Translations under genes and position numbers: made by a program
Shown: positions 33,926-45,414 of the stretch, one piece after another
Layout of the letters: every line of letters begins with the position of its first letter
How positions within the stretch are numbered: the stretch's first letter is position 1
DNA from: Oreohelix idahoensis
Lineage: Eukaryota > Mollusca > Gastropoda > Stylommatophora > Oreohelicidae
Assembly (NCBI GenBank): GCA_024509875.1
Contig: JAMPIV010012173.1
Coordinates: 262,239-326,238 of the forward strand
DNA: 64,000 bases
Reading direction: 5' to 3'
Notes under the pieces: model-generated
Seen by the model: only the letters and a program-made list of their open reading frames with translations
Told to the model about the DNA's origin: nothing
The model's database searches: none

Positions 33926-34202
33926 ATATAATATATAATCCAACGTCTGTCTGTTACCTCAAATCTCGAGAACGGCTGTACCGATTTTGATGCGGTTTTG
34001 CCCAGCTTATTGGACATTTCTCTGGGAAATGGTTTAAGCTGTATATCATCATGGTACGACGTCAGAAGGCTGAGCAGTGAATTTTTCTTCACTCCATTTA
34101 TTCTTATCTCGTGGGACAAGGGACGTAAAAACTATACCGTTTCTTGGGTTAACGTCCTTAGCTTACAAATTGTATAAGTCATAAATTTATCCCTTTACGT
34201 TA

Positions 34203-34402
34203 AATTTACAAGAAGTGCGTTGCTTTCTGTTATGCAAGTTTTCTAAACCAGGATTCCTGACAAGGAAATTTTGAATAATACTCAGCTATGTAGAGTTGTT
34301 ACTTAAATTTACAAGTGCGTTGCTTTCTGTTATGAACATTTTCTAAACCAGGATTCCTGACAAAGATTGTTTGAATAATTCTCAGCTATGTAGAGTTGTT
34401 AC
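34203..34402. repeat. About 102-bp tandem duplication
   Basis: AAATTTACAAG...GTTGCTTTCTGTTATG...TTCTAAACCAGGATTCCTGACAAG...CTCAGCTATGTAGAGTTGTTAC occurs twice in succession with few differences. Confidence 0.9.
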
Positions 34403-35097
34403 TACCAATTTCGTTTACACAGAAGCCTTCATTTAAATTATTTGTTCTAGAAGATTTATGTATGTTTTAACATAATAATTGGTTAGCGATTCATTTGGAT
34501 ATGGAGAAAAGGCAAGTAGATTTATTTGTATTTATTTCAATTACTATTCTGCTGGGCAATATTAGGTACCTACCTCATCCTTGGAAAAAACTTTTTTTGT
34601 TTAAGTAGATTGCTGGTTGTGGTAGCGGGAAGAAAGTCTGCATACCAAGAATCCAGATGATTGGCCGGCGTCGACTTCAGCTATGAATTCTTCTCGCATT
34701 ACCAAATGTATGTGACATTTTCTCGAGTTAGCATGCCGGGGTCAAGTGACTGTAATACTAATGTCGTCTACAAAGAAGCCCTTACTTAATTCTTTTTTTT
34801 TTTAACTTGCCAAGGGAATTTCGCGCATGTTTTATATTTTATTCTGCAAAAATGGCTTTGAAGTTACAAGAAGCGCAAAACATTTTTTGAGGGAAATAAT
34901 TACTATATTTTATTAAGTACTATTCTCCTTCCTTTTTATGTTTAAGTATGCAAGTGAAACTACGCGTGTGTGGCTTTATAATGTATCCCCTTACAGCATT
35001 AATTTATACAGGTGTAATATTTATACAGGAAAGGGCATTAGTAGTGTACGTGCGTACATTTATACATAAGAGCGTGAGTGTGGAGGTACGTATGTAA

Positions 35098-35366
35098 AAG
35101 GTAAAGGAACCCGTTACACGCCCATTTAGGCATATTGGGAATATGGTGTTAGGCCCATATTATCTTGACCGTCGGCACACGAGGGGTGATGTGGTCGGCA
35201 TCACGCCGGCCACCTTAACCTTCCCAGAGTTGCTCTGGTACCCATTTGGGGCTGGGTCGACCCAGGAGCCGTTTGTGGCCTAAAAAATTCCCGCCTCATC
35301 TGGGGATCGAACCATAGACCACTGCGCTAGGAAGCCAGTGCACTAACCACTATGCTACCGCGGCTC
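35098..35366 (-). repeat. SINE-2 copy, longest
   Basis: Minus-strand head GGGAGCCGCGGTAGCATAGTGG, TTAGTGCACTGGCTTCCTAG, box B GGTTCGATCCCC, then the body as at 33695. A (TA)n run follows 40 bp to the right. Confidence 0.85.
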
Positions 35367-35397
35367 CCTGGTGCGTATGTGCTTGAATGCAAATGTA

Positions 35398-35405
<8 letters not shown>

Positions 35406-35492
<87 letters not shown>
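35406..35492. repeat. (TA)n, about 43 units
   Basis: Uninterrupted AT dinucleotide run. Ile/Tyr reading frames on both strands are artefacts of it. Confidence 0.98.
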
Positions 35493-35494
<2 letters not shown>

Positions 35495-35524
35495 GATATG
35501 TTATAAACAACTTGAGGTACGCTG

Positions 35525-35680
35525 GTATACAGTCTTAATAGCAAAAAGTGAAAAGGGGCTGCAGGAAATAGTTGATACAATAGAGATATAAAATACCTGG
35601 GCACATTAATAATAACGGATGAAAGATGCATCTTAAAAGTGAAGAGCAGAATAGCTCAGGCAAAAACAGTGTCGTGCTGG
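35525..35680 (+). pseudogene. LINE C short fragment
   Basis: Contains [14 protein letters not shown] and KVKSRIAQAK, the thumb-region motif of LINE RT. Closely related text occurs at 54850-54910. Confidence 0.6.
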
Positions 35681-36831
35681 AATTAAACAATTCTGGCACC
35701 TGCCAGTTTTAGACCACCTCCATTTCCTTCTTGATTTTATCCCCTCCCACTATCACCTATACTTGCTACTGCAAGCTTTTTTCTGACGTGAGTCATGTCA
35801 GTCTTACGTTGGACAGGCTAATTTCCACCATCTTTTTATGTAGACATCTGTGACCAGAAAAAGGCTGTTTCGTGTCTCTTTCTTGTGGGGACCGGCGAGT
35901 TCCCTAAGTCCTTTGACACAGGAAAAAAACCGGACACTGGAGAAAGCCTTCGCCTTCTCATGCCTCTTTAATGATGGTCGGCGTAAATCCTTTAAACATG
36001 TCCTGAGTCTCTGTGACTGGAATCGTTAGAATTTCCCTGAGTCTTTGAATCAGAGAAAATCTAGCAACCCAAGAGCGTCTAGGCAGTTACGCAACTTTTC
36101 TGGTATCATGCAACGCCAGGGAGAAATTTCTCTCGAGTATTAAGTCTTTTACTTCTGCCCTGTCCCGCTGCACAAACGCACGCTTGGACACCTGCAGACG
36201 TGATTTTAGTATAAAATGAGACTCCTATTATTCCTCATTGCCTTATTTATGTTTCTGGAACCCATGGTCGTGTAAAGAGGTTGCCGTCTCTGTACAAGCT
36301 TGCCGGCTGCAAATTGTAGTTTAGGAAATTCTTCATATCGGTAAGAGCTCTTTTAGTAACTAGATAGTGATTTATTTATTTATTTATTTATTATTTTTTT
36401 TTTTGGGGGGGGGGGGGGGGGGGGAAACTAAGACATAATCGGAGTTAGAGTACAGATATAATCGTTCATAGCGAGAAGGCTCAATATTTTTGGCACCTAA
36501 CCTAAAGCACTAAGAAGTTACATTTAAAATGTTTTGTAGGAAAGTGTGTGTGTGCGGGCTAATTACAAGTTTCCTAACCCAAATGTAATTCCCATGAAAT
36601 ACCTGTAAATATTGATATTTATGTGTATATCAGCCCATTTAATGTAGCCTATAAGGAACTTTTTAAATTGTTTGTATTAATTTTGAGAGACGCCTGTGCT
36701 GGCAGCATTACTGCTCGCCGGAGCAAAGTTGGGCATGAATGTTTACATACCTTCAGCCTAACGTAAACGCTGAATGGGAAACAAGACGATAGAAGAAAGG
36801 GCATGGTCGTCGCTGAAAGAGTGGAGCCTAC
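35681..36831. other. No gene seen; 20-G run
   Basis: Non-coding. A TTTA repeat and T run at 36372-36404 are followed by 20 consecutive G at 36405-36424, which can form a G-quadruplex and is also a sequencing risk. Confidence 0.6.
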
Positions 36832-37263
36832 ATGACAACAACCTCCAGCATGAGAATGAAGGTAGAGCCAGTTACTGCAGCACTAAGGTGGCTGTCTGAA
36901 ACTCCATCGACCAGGGCCGGTATATTGTCAGACTCTCAAGCGATGCTTCGGAAAGTTCAGAACGGATGGCTGCGAAAGGAATGGAAAACATCAATAGAAT
37001 CCTCAAGTCTTCAAAACCTTGTGTGTCCGGGTCATGCAGGGGTACGTGGCAATAAGAGAGCTGAAAGACTGCCCTCGAGAGCACCCACAGTAAGGACACT
37101 GGACATGGATAAAGGAGAGAAACTAAGGGCAATTTATGATCGCCTGCTGGATAATGACACTGCAGTGGTTGAATCAACAAGGCTGAGACTGTTGGAGTTT
37201 GGCATCAAACGTGGGACAAGCAGAAATGGACTAAGAGGATGTATCCGTCGTATGTGGTTATAG
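36832..37263 (+). pseudogene. LINE RNase H-like domain fragment
   Basis: ALRWLSETPSTRAGILSDSQ, then VQNGWLRKEW and CPGHAGVRGNKRAERL match the RNase H domain carried at the end of I/R1-type LINE polyproteins (SDSQ and PGH..V.GN..AD boxes). Upstream RT is missing. The residue after RAE is R where the active protein has D/A, so this copy is probably dead. Confidence 0.75.
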
Positions 37264-37439
37264 AAGGGCGCGTTAACCCATAACCTAAACTCATTTTTAT
37301 ATAACCTTTTGGATTCCGGGTTACCTTACAGAGTTACTGGTAGCTAACCCGCCTCTGAATTCAGCCCCATAGTTCCGGATCGTGGATTAATTGAGATCAA
37401 ATTCTGGAACTCGGCAGCAAAAGAGAGGGCAGAGTTAAG

Positions 37440-37670
37440 GAGACATAGTGTACTCCCTTTCAACAACGATCCTCCAAGGAACAGTCGAAGGTAAACGGAG
37501 AAGAGGAAGGCAAAGAAAATCCTGGGCTGATAACATCAAAGAATGGGCAAGACACGGTTTTTCCACACTTGTATGCATTGCTAAGGATGGAGAGCAGTAG
37601 AGGACCCTGTCTGCTGATGCTTCCACCACAGCACCCCTACGACCCATGATGGGTTACGGGTTGAGATGAT
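37440..37670 (+). pseudogene. LINE 3' end fragment
   Basis: TILQGTVEGKRRRGRQRKSW followed by ADNIKEWARHGFSTLVCIAK is a common C-terminal motif of RTE-like and related LINEs. No RT is present. Confidence 0.65.
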
Positions 37671-37674
37671 GAGT

Positions 37675-37960
37675 GTACTGAAAACATTAATTTCTTTGAT
37701 TTTGAAAAGGCTTTTGACAGTATATATTGACAGTCTATGGAAAATACTGAGGGCATATGGAATTCCAAGCTGCATAGTGTCAATCATAAAACCCTCTATG
37801 CCAACTTTACGTGCATCGTAGGGCAGAGCAGCCTAACCTTTGAGGTGAAGACAGGAGTACGACAGTGATGCCCCATATCAACCGCTCTATTTTTCACAGT
37901 CATAAGACTTTGTGATGCGACAGACAACAAAGGGCAGTTCAAGAGGACTTCACTCTATTC
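37675..37960 (+). pseudogene. LINE B RT fragment, heavily decayed
   Basis: DFEKAFDS, SLWKILRAYGIPSCIVSIIK, then in other frames TFEVKTGVRQ-like text and FVMRQTTKGSSRG. These match the LINE B protein at 62674-63490 block by block. Several frameshifts are present. Confidence 0.8.
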
Positions 37961-38109
37961 ACATTCTACATCTAATTCACATCTACCGTCTCTGTTGTCG
38001 CTCAGACTTTTGTCTTGTCGCAGACAGACTCTATTTCACCGCTCGTGACAAGCAACATTCTATAAAATTAAGTATTTTATGCAACAATTCTTTGTCATTG
38101 GAAGTAAGA

Positions 38110-38560
38110 GAGTTCTTCAGTGTTATATAGAACCTATCCTGACATGGGAGTAAGTCATGGACAAATTAATAAGCAAGTAGGGAAGGGCACTAGGGCCACA
38201 GAGATGTGGTTTTACAGAAGAATGTTAAAAATACCATGAACAGCTAAAAAGAGTAATGAGGATGTCCTGAAAGAGGTCCCTGCGCAAAGGAAACTTATTT
38301 TACAAGTTAGAAAAAAGCAGTTCACTTTTGTGGGCATGTTATGAGAAGAGGAAAGCTGGAATATATCGTAACAACAGGTCAGATTGAAGGAAAAAGTGAT
38401 AAGGGAAGACAAAGAGAGCAAATACTGGACAGTTTAACATCGTGGCATGGAAAGAAGTCAACAGCTGAAATTATAAATTGTACTGGAGACAGGAAATTGT
38501 GGGGGGGGGGGGGACCACACATGATCTCCTACGCTACTACTGGGCATGGTACTTGAAGAA
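38110..38560 (+). pseudogene. LINE C 3' part
   Basis: Frames give MLKIPWTA-like text, KEVPAQRKLILQVRKKQFTF, VGHVMRRGKLEYIVTTGQIE and GKSDKGRQREQILDSLTSWH. This is the C-terminal region of an RTE-like LINE. A G run lies at 38499-38511. A second copy is at 54940-55290. Confidence 0.75.
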
Positions 38561-38963
38561 TGGTAGACTAGACACTAATGTGGAACTGATGACGTGAAAG
38601 AGACATTGTAAGAAGAACCATGTGGAACTGATGACGTAAAAGAGACATTGTAAGAAGAACCAGGCTTGACGAAGAAGACGCTAGTGATGAATAGAACACA
38701 CACATTGAGCAAACTTGTTGATAGATTTATCAGGCAATCCATGTTCCGGAATCCACAGGGTTAAGAGGCAACGAAATGTGAAACGGGGCGACGAGAGGTG
38801 TTAAGAAATTGTAAAAATTGCGGTTCTGACTTTTTCGGTTCATTCCTTAGTATGTCTTATGTAGTTTTACTTTTCCTTCCCCGGACTGCAACCTGGTCGT
38901 CGTTAGCATAGTTGGCACTCCCATTTGAGTGACTGCATGAATTTGTGTACCAGAGGAACTCTA

Positions 38964-39080
38964 AGAAGGTTAAGGTGGCCAGGAACATCACCTCTAGTGT
39001 GCCGATGGTCAAGAAAATTGGGCATCATATTGCCAATATGTCTCAATGGGCGTGTACAGGATCTTACCAGGAAAAAAATA
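38964..39080 (+). repeat. SINE-2 3' part
   Basis: AAGGTTAAGGTGGCCAGGAA through CTAGTGTGCCGATGGTCAAG and GGGCGTGTACAGGATC matches the 3' half of the SINE-2 copies at 33695 and 35098. The tRNA-like head is missing. Confidence 0.8.
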
Positions 39081-39354
39081 TATTTATCTTTGCAGTATGC
39101 CGCATTACAAAACTGTCAATTTATTTGTTTAAACTATGACTTCTTGTTTCCTACCTCGCATTCTAATCTTTTTATACTTTGTTTGTAAAGAATGAAAACT
39201 ATGTCTAAGTCAACAAGAATTGTGTACAAAGAAAAACCCGTCACGCACAAAAACGAAATCGAAGAAATCACTTTTATAACCAGAACTAACCTGCAGAAAA
39301 TCAAAATTAGTATAATTATAATTATCGGGAGGAGAACAGTAATGATGACATGTC

Positions 39355-40312
39355 AGTGTTGGAGATGGGAAATGAAATGTCAGTGTGTGCGTTAAAGTAA
39401 TGTCAGTGTATGTGAGATGATGTAATGAAATGTCAGTGTGTCTGCGTTAAAGTAATGAAATGAGATAAAGTCCCAAAACCCAGTTACAATTTCACATCAA
39501 CATAATCCAACAGATTTATACATTTACTTCTTCATTTTGAATAGAAGTACTTGTATTGTTTGACCAACTAAAACATAAAACAAAACATTTAAATTATTCC
39601 ACATTTATTTTTGCACATAGAAAAACATATCTTTCTTTAAACATCACAATTCGCAACACTTGCATTATTTCACAAATACCTATATTATGTCCTGTCACCG
39701 TAACAAATACACGCCAATCCTTACTGTCTGTTCGGCGCTGTGCACACATGTGAGGTTTGGCATGTGTTTGTTGTCGACATCCATGTCGACGGGGGGTATC
39801 AAGTGAAATAATGTTCCCCAAAATTTTTTTTACTAAGTTGGCTAAATAAGTAACGTTGTCAAATTAAAATTAAAAGTAATGAAATGTGTGTATGTGAGAT
39901 GATGTAATGAAATGTGTGTATGTGAGATGATGTAATGAAATTTTTTTTTTTTTTTATTCCTCGCATGAGGTTGCATATTTTTTCCTCGCATGAGGTTGCA
40001 TTTGCCCCACCCATACCCGACCCTGGTCAAGACCACATGTCCCAACACAAGAAGATCCAATGACAACATGTGTCATTGTAGTGATCCTCTGTGTTCTCAC
40101 ACTAGGTACCTCATGACATGAAAGTCACTACTGTTTCCCGTGTGTAGACACATGATCCCAGCCAAAAGCCGGATTCTAGGCATTGGGTTGTGCAGCGTAA
40201 AAATACATACAATACATACATTGGAAACCCCACAATATGTGGGGAAACCAACTTTCTCGATGTAATGAAATGTGTGTATGTGAGATGATGTAATGAAATG
40301 TCGGAATTGGGA
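39355..40312. repeat. Interspersed minisatellite (ATGAAATGT...GAGATGATGTA)
   Basis: The unit GTGTGTATGTGAGATGATGTAATGAAAT recurs at 39360-39455, 39886-39945 and 40262-40312. Between them lie unrelated segments, including a two-copy CCTCGCATGAGGTTGCAT motif at 39958-40000. No gene was found. Confidence 0.8.
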
Positions 40313-40726
40313 AGAGGAATTCTTAAAACGGAGGTCCGACAAACATTATAGGAAGTTGCGAATGTCCAAGAAAACACATTAATTATGAGAATTGTTGTTT
40401 ACGAGTGATTTCCGTCCAAGATTCACTTAGACGAGGGTTTTCTACACTGATGTGCCGCGAAGGGTCCGCAGGTGTGCCGCTAGAGTTTGTGGGAAGGTCG
40501 AAAAAAAGCGAGGACAAGAAATTAAGTTTTCATAAAAGGTCGATAAGAATGAAAACACAGTTTAATTTTAATTTTCAAAAAAAAGGTACAACAGTAAAAA
40601 TATTAAGTGATGCCACATTCCCGTATCGGCAGTTGATAATCTTATTTGGAGTTGAGAACACTATTTATCCTAATTATAACCCATCAGGGGTTGAAAGGGA
40701 TATTTTTCATCGTTAAAAATAAAAAT
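40313..40726. other. No gene recognised
   Basis: An open frame at 40405-40716 (103 codons, basic) has no recognisable domain; left unassigned. Confidence 0.45.
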
Positions 40727-40811
40727 GTAGTGACCTCCCCTTGTAATGAAAGATAACCTTTACCCACTCGAACATGGCCGAGATAATCTTAACAAGGGGA
40801 AGTCACTATAG
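40727..40811. mobile_element. Tiny inverted-repeat element / long hairpin
   Basis: TAGTGACCTCCCCTTGT at the left and ACAAGGGGAAGTCACTA at the right pair over 17 bp with one mismatch, enclosing about 50 bp. The size suggests a minimal MITE or a solo foldback. No duplication was identified. Confidence 0.65.
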
Positions 40812-40850
40812 CATACATGTCTACAGAGAGCTTTAACCGCATTTTTTTTT

Positions 40851-40853
40851 GGG

Positions 40854-40885
<32 letters not shown>

Positions 40886-40898
40886 AGGGCTGGGGGGG
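40851..40898. repeat. Poly-G tract
   Basis: About 45 of 48 bases are G, broken by single A and CT. It can form G-quadruplexes and may be miscounted in the assembly. Confidence 0.95.
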
Positions 40899-42139
40899 TT
40901 CTATTTCGTGATAATTATGTTGTTATATCTGAATTTGCTTGACTTATTTTTTATGACAGGGACAGATTTCTAATTGACAAACGTAAATTAGATGATGACA
41001 ATGAATCAAGTGTAGCTGACACTAGTTCTAGCAGGTATAACACATAGTACAGTTAGTGTTAGTTCTGAAACCGCTTGCACCAGTATACTGAAGACAACTT
41101 GCCCTTCGGGTTCATTCATCTGGAGAAGAGCAGCCATGTCCTTTGATAAACTGGCAAACTAAGCGATGGTTCCAAGTAAGCTGAAAAGACATCTTTACAC
41201 AAAGCACTCACATTTATTTTTGCAATACAAGAGACACTCCTGTTCTCAAGAGTAGAATAACAAACAAACAAACAAACAAAAAACACAAATAACACAAATA
41301 TTAATACGTCTTACAAGGAGAAAGGACAAGAAAAAACCCACGTTGCGGCCACTAGGCTTTCGTCAGTGACAGACAAACAAGAGACAGGATGGAAAGAAAG
41401 TAAGAATCAAGTGGAGAACATAAAACTATAGAAATGTGGTAGGGTGGGCGAGAGATGATGAAGCTGTTGTGATATGTAATCCCTTTCTTGCACACTCGCA
41501 ACCGACCCGAACAACAATAAAACTCTGATTCTAAGGCAGGGGCTGTATTTATTCATACAACCCTGTCAGTGACCCGGACCCACCAAGCAAACTAATGAAT
41601 AAACATTAAACAGGTAAGCAAACGAAACAAAACACCCAGCCAGTGCTTAATTGCTAATTTGCTCTGGTTTTTTTGTCCATCTCCTACCCACACAGGGCGC
41701 CTCGTTTCGTTTGTTCTCTCTGGGCTGCTCTTGCAAAAATGGGTCTTTCGCCGGCTCACTCTCTCTTTATATAGGCTGCTAGGGCTAATCGCTCAACTTA
41801 GTGCGCGCGCTAATTGAGCCACGCAAATAACACACGCGATGCATGCTCTAGAAGGAGCGAAAACACAAATATACAACACAAATATTTCTAGGCTGTATTG
41901 TGGCCTAGTAATATATCTTCCTCTTGAAGATGTTGTGATAGAAAGGCACTGAACCACGGAAACAATGGCGATGACAAGATGGCGCTGTTACAGAAATAAG
42001 AGAAAAATATTCCCTCTTGGTGTCAAATGTTGGAGCCAAGAGACAAATTCAACTACACTGCATACATCACACTCAGACATGACAGAATAGATAATAAAAT
42101 AGGAAGGGTCTTCAAAATAACTGACTGGGGATCACAGGG
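40899..42139. other. No protein gene seen
   Basis: Contains (ACAA)n at 41262-41280, a ribozyme-like motif at 41336-41369, and a TATA-like CTTTATATAGG at 41766-41776 in a CT-rich setting. Nothing else was recognised. Confidence 0.5.
41336..41369 (-). ncRNA. Hammerhead-ribozyme-like motif, degenerate
   Basis: On the minus strand CTGACGA, a helix GCC-TAGT-GGC, then CGCAACG. The first part fits the hammerhead core CUGANGA. The second should read GAA; one base differs (GCA). This exact layout is known next to Penelope-like and related retroelements. A convincing stem I or III was not found, so it is a remnant at best. Confidence 0.35.
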
Positions 42140-42331
42140 GCATCCTTAAAGTATCTGGCACCTGGGGCGGATCCTACATTCTTACAAAGAAACACATTTG
42201 CAAATATATTTTAAACAGCAAAAACTGTCATAATAGTTTTCGATAGAACCCCCTCCCCACCCCCCTACTGGCTGTCACCCGGGGCGGACCGCCGCCCTCG
42301 CGCACCCCCCCCCCTCCTTAGTACGCCACTG
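42140..42331. mobile_element. hAT-like right-end fragment
   Basis: Ends with GGCTGTCACCCGGGGCGGAC...GTACGCCACTG, the mirror of the CAGTGGCGT ends elsewhere. CCTGGGGCGGATCC at 42162 is the probable subterminal partner. A left terminus and a target duplication were not found. Confidence 0.45.
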
Positions 42332-42949
42332 GGGGAATCATTCAACACAGAAAATCTTGAAGGAATAAGTGTTACCATAGATAGTGACAAGGAAGTACTA
42401 AAAAAAATAAACGTATACTGTCCCAGTGGAAATTTACAAGTAAATGATTTCAAAGCAATTAGAGTAAAACTACATCCAAAAACAGTAATAGTAGGAGTCT
42501 CCGCCCAACTGTTCTTTTGCCATCTGCCAGTTGTCCGTAGAAGATATCTTTCTTGATGCGACCATCTTCCATGCGGTGGACATGGCCAAGCCAGCAGTTA
42601 GTCTGCGCTGTCTAAGCAGTATATACATGCTTTGAAGGCCAGCAGGTGACAACACCTCGACATTTGTCACTTTATCTTTCCACGAACTTAGTAGGGTGAG
42701 TGAGTGCACACAGCTCTGTCTTCTAGTAGGGTGAGTTAGTGTAGACACAGCTCTGTCTTGTGGTAGTTTGAGTTAGTGCACATATTTCTGTCTTCTGGTA
42801 GGATAATGTGGGACTCACTGCAACAGTTTTTTGGGGGGATAGCTGCTGCTACTCACTGCATTGTGAAATATATTGAGATCAAAAGAAATCAGGTCCAGCA
42901 CAAAAAATCTGAATTTCCAATTCTAAATTTTCATTTCCAATGTCAAGTT
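42332..42949. other. Non-coding; LINE-like debris possible
   Basis: The minus strand 42510-42640 carries SWKDKVTNVEVLSPAGLQSM and RQRRLTAGLAMST-like text resembling a LINE C-terminal region, too decayed to assign. Direct repeats of AGTAGGGTGAGT and CACAGCTCTGTCTT lie at 42689-42760. Confidence 0.4.
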
Positions 42950-43374
42950 AGTCCTATCGTATGGTTCTGTAACATGGAAAACAGCAAAAACAACTACCAA
43001 AAAGTTACAGACCTTCATTAATAGATGCTTACGTCGACTAGAAGGATTGAAATGGTATGACAAGATCACTGATGTGGAACTGGTGACAAGAACCAAACGA
43101 GCGGCATTAGAACAAGAGATCAGATGGAGACTATGGTGATGGATAGGACATACATTGAGAAAACGTGTAGATGTCATTACCAGACAGTCCTTGCTTTTGA
43201 ATCCTCGGAGTAGGGGCGATGGAGGGAGACCAATGGACGCATAAAGAATAGAACTGAAGACATACATAAAGGGGATAAAGAAATGGAAAGAGCTTGAGAT
43301 GGTAGCACGGGACAGGAAGACTTGGCGTAAGTTTGTTGACGGCCTACGATCCTTAGGGAGGTAAAAGGTTGATG

Positions 43375-43406
<32 letters not shown>

Positions 43407-43412
43407 GATGAT
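42950..43412 (+). pseudogene. LINE D 3' end with (GAT)n tail
   Basis: VLSYGSVTWKTAK-like text, FINRCLRRLEGLKWYDKITD, VELVTRTKRAALEQEIRWRL, WIGHTLRKRVDVITRQSLLL, RDRKTWRKFVDGLRSL, then stop and a (GAT)n tail at 43372-43412. Two internal stops are present. It is 5'-truncated, with a short 3' UTR and trinucleotide tail as in RTE-like LINEs. Confidence 0.8.
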
Positions 43413-43451
43413 GAATGTATTATGACATTAATAATAATAATAATAAATTCT

Positions 43452-44434
43452 TTAAGCACCAAACACGGCGCATAAGGCAGAAACCAGTGCTCTCCAGGTT
43501 GTTCGTTGTGACGCCACTCCTTTTAGCTCTTGCACATTATTTAGGCCCAACGTTCTTCCTTCTCTTATTATTGTTCTTCTGGGTGTTTCTTTTGGTCTTC
43601 CTTTTTTCCTCTTACCCTCAGGAACCCAAGTGAGCGCCTGTAGTGGTATTCTGTTGTTTTGCATTCGTAGGACATGACCGATATATGACCATCGTCTTTT
43701 CCTTATATAGTCGGAGACATATTTCTGCCTAGAGTCTTCTCTTATTTGTCGATTAGTCTTGAATTCTTTCCAACTGATGTTCATGAGTTTCCTAAGACAT
43801 TTGTTCTCGAATGTATTCAGCTTGTTCTCCAATGATTTTGTTATTTTCCAACTCTCACAGCCGTATGTTAACACTGAGATAACATTTGAATTAAACAGAC
43901 GAAGCTTGGTATGTATATTCAATGATCGTAATTTCCAAATGTTAGATAATCTATTGAAGGCGCTAGCTGCCAAAGCAATTCTAGTATGGATTTCTCTTGT
44001 TGTGTCACCATCCTGAGTCATTTTACTGCCTAAATAATTGAAACTTTCAACTTTCTGTAGTTTTTCCCCGTTCAAGATGATATCAAAGGTCTCGTTAGAA
44101 AAGTTCATAGCTTTAGTTTTAGAGGCATTTATTTGGAGACCTATTTTAACCGACAGATGACACAAATTATTTACTGCTTCTTGGGATTGTCTGGGTGTTG
44201 AACTTAAGAATGCTAAATCATCTGCGAAATCCAGGTCCCCCAGGAATTTTCCATTTGTCCATTTTATACCTAGTTGTTCATTGTGGGTATAGTTTCTCAT
44301 AACCCAATCAATAGCTATTCCAAAAAGTAGTGGTGACATAATACAGCCTTGTTTCACCCCTGTTTCTACTGTAAACCATTCTGTATTCCCTTTATTTGTT
44401 CTAACACAACATCTTATGACATTACGTACTAATA
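43452..44434 (-). pseudogene. LINE E (RTE-like) reverse transcriptase, C-terminal two thirds
   Basis: The minus-strand frame is open throughout. It carries RT motifs: ETGVKQGCIMSPLLFGIAID (fingers/palm), GDLDFADDLAFLS (catalytic FADD), LQINASKTKAMNF, SFNYLGSKMTQDGDTTREIH, VISVLTYGCESW. The C-terminal region is KRRWSYIGHVLRMQNNRIPL and EGKRKKGRPKETPRRT. It stops at 43452 and is followed after a few bases by (ATT)n, the RTE type of tail. LINE RT copies its own RNA at a nicked target. The start of the open frame beyond 44434 belongs to the Tc1 insertion. Endonuclease and most fingers are absent. Confidence 0.9.
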
Positions 44435-45274
44435 TACTCATGGAAAAAAGTAAGTGTGCAGCGCTCAACAGGGCACTGTGCGTGTGTTCTTGGGTGAACT
44501 CAAATGCAAGTTGGCACACATTTCTGTGTGAGTGTTTTTCACTTACCCGTGCAATTACAATTGGATCGCACTATTCATGGGGAGATAATCACGGTGCAAG
44601 ATAAATCACGTGAAAAGTGCTGTAGGGGAGAATTTGTCACAGATAAAAGGAAGGTAAGTGTGTAGCTCTGATCACAAGCATGTAAAAACGTAATCGTTGA
44701 AATAGAGAGTACCAAGAGTCCAACAGAAACATCTTTTTTGACAATGCCAAGATTGAACCAACAACAGCGAGCAATCGCTATAGGGATGTTAGCTGCTGGA
44801 GCGACTATATTAGCTGTATCCCAACATTTCAATGTTCACAGGAACACTATATCACGCATTCAAGCTCGTTTCCCCCAAACTGGATGCACTGCTGATTGCC
44901 ATAGAAGTAGCCGACCACGAGTTACCACCCCTGCACAAGACCGTTACATACACCTTATGCACTTGCGTAACAGGTTTATTCAGGCAACATGGACTGCCAG
45001 GAACATTCCAGGTTTAAGACCCGTATCGTGCAGAACAGTGCGGAATAGGTGGACATACACGGTACTGAAATCAAGATTTCATTTTTTCGTGGGGATGCCA
45101 CACTGACTTTAGTTTTTATCTTTCTTTCATGACACTTTCACTAAAATCAAAGTGATCACTTGGTCTTTTATTCAATATTCAACCACATTGTGTGCCAACT
45201 TTTATTTCATTTCGTTCATGAAATCACGTACAGTGCCCTATAAAGTGTTGCACACTTACTTTGTTCCATGAGTA
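44435..45274 (+). mobile_element. Tc1-like element, internally deleted, 840 bp
   Basis: 26-bp inverted ends TACTCATGGAA(A/C)AAAGTAAG... with one mismatch, flanked by TA at 44433-44434 and 45275-45276. LINE E text continues on both sides, so the element landed inside the LINE. The transposase is only an N-terminal piece. Confidence 0.92.
44738..45106 (+). pseudogene. Tc1-like transposase DNA-binding domain
   Basis: Starts at ATG with MPRLNQQQRAIAIGMLAAGA and TILAVSQHFNVHRNTISRI, the first helix-turn-helix. Then SRPRVTTPAQDRYIHLMHLR and NRFIQATWTARNIPGLRPVS, the second DNA-binding module, and SCRTVRNRW. The DDE catalytic domain is missing: the frame drifts into the 3' end and stops at 45106. 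It could bind element ends but could not cut them. Confidence 0.88.
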
Positions 45275-45276
45275 TA

Positions 45277-45372
45277 TTTGTTGGCATCATATTATGCCAC
45301 AATTTTTAATAGTTACTTACTTACTTACTTACTTAGTCGTTCCCCTTCTACCGTGAGGTGTAGAGGTTTCAA
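45277..45372 (-). pseudogene. Truncated start of LINE E abutting a LINE A 3' tail
   Basis: 45277-45302 continues LINE E upstream of the Tc1 site for a few codons. 45303-45372 is (ACTT)n followed by AGTCGTTCCCCTTCTACCGTGAGGTGTAGAGG, the inverse of the LINE A end at 28805-28860. LINE E therefore ends inside or against an older LINE A copy. Confidence 0.75.
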
Positions 45373-45414
45373 TAGTTACACGAATGTTAAACCTGACACA
45401 TCCAATAGTCAGTC

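Noticed and set aside
44434..44519. N-terminal extension of the LINE E protein
   Set aside because: The codons beyond 44434 lie in the Tc1 terminal repeat; the fusion frame is accidental.
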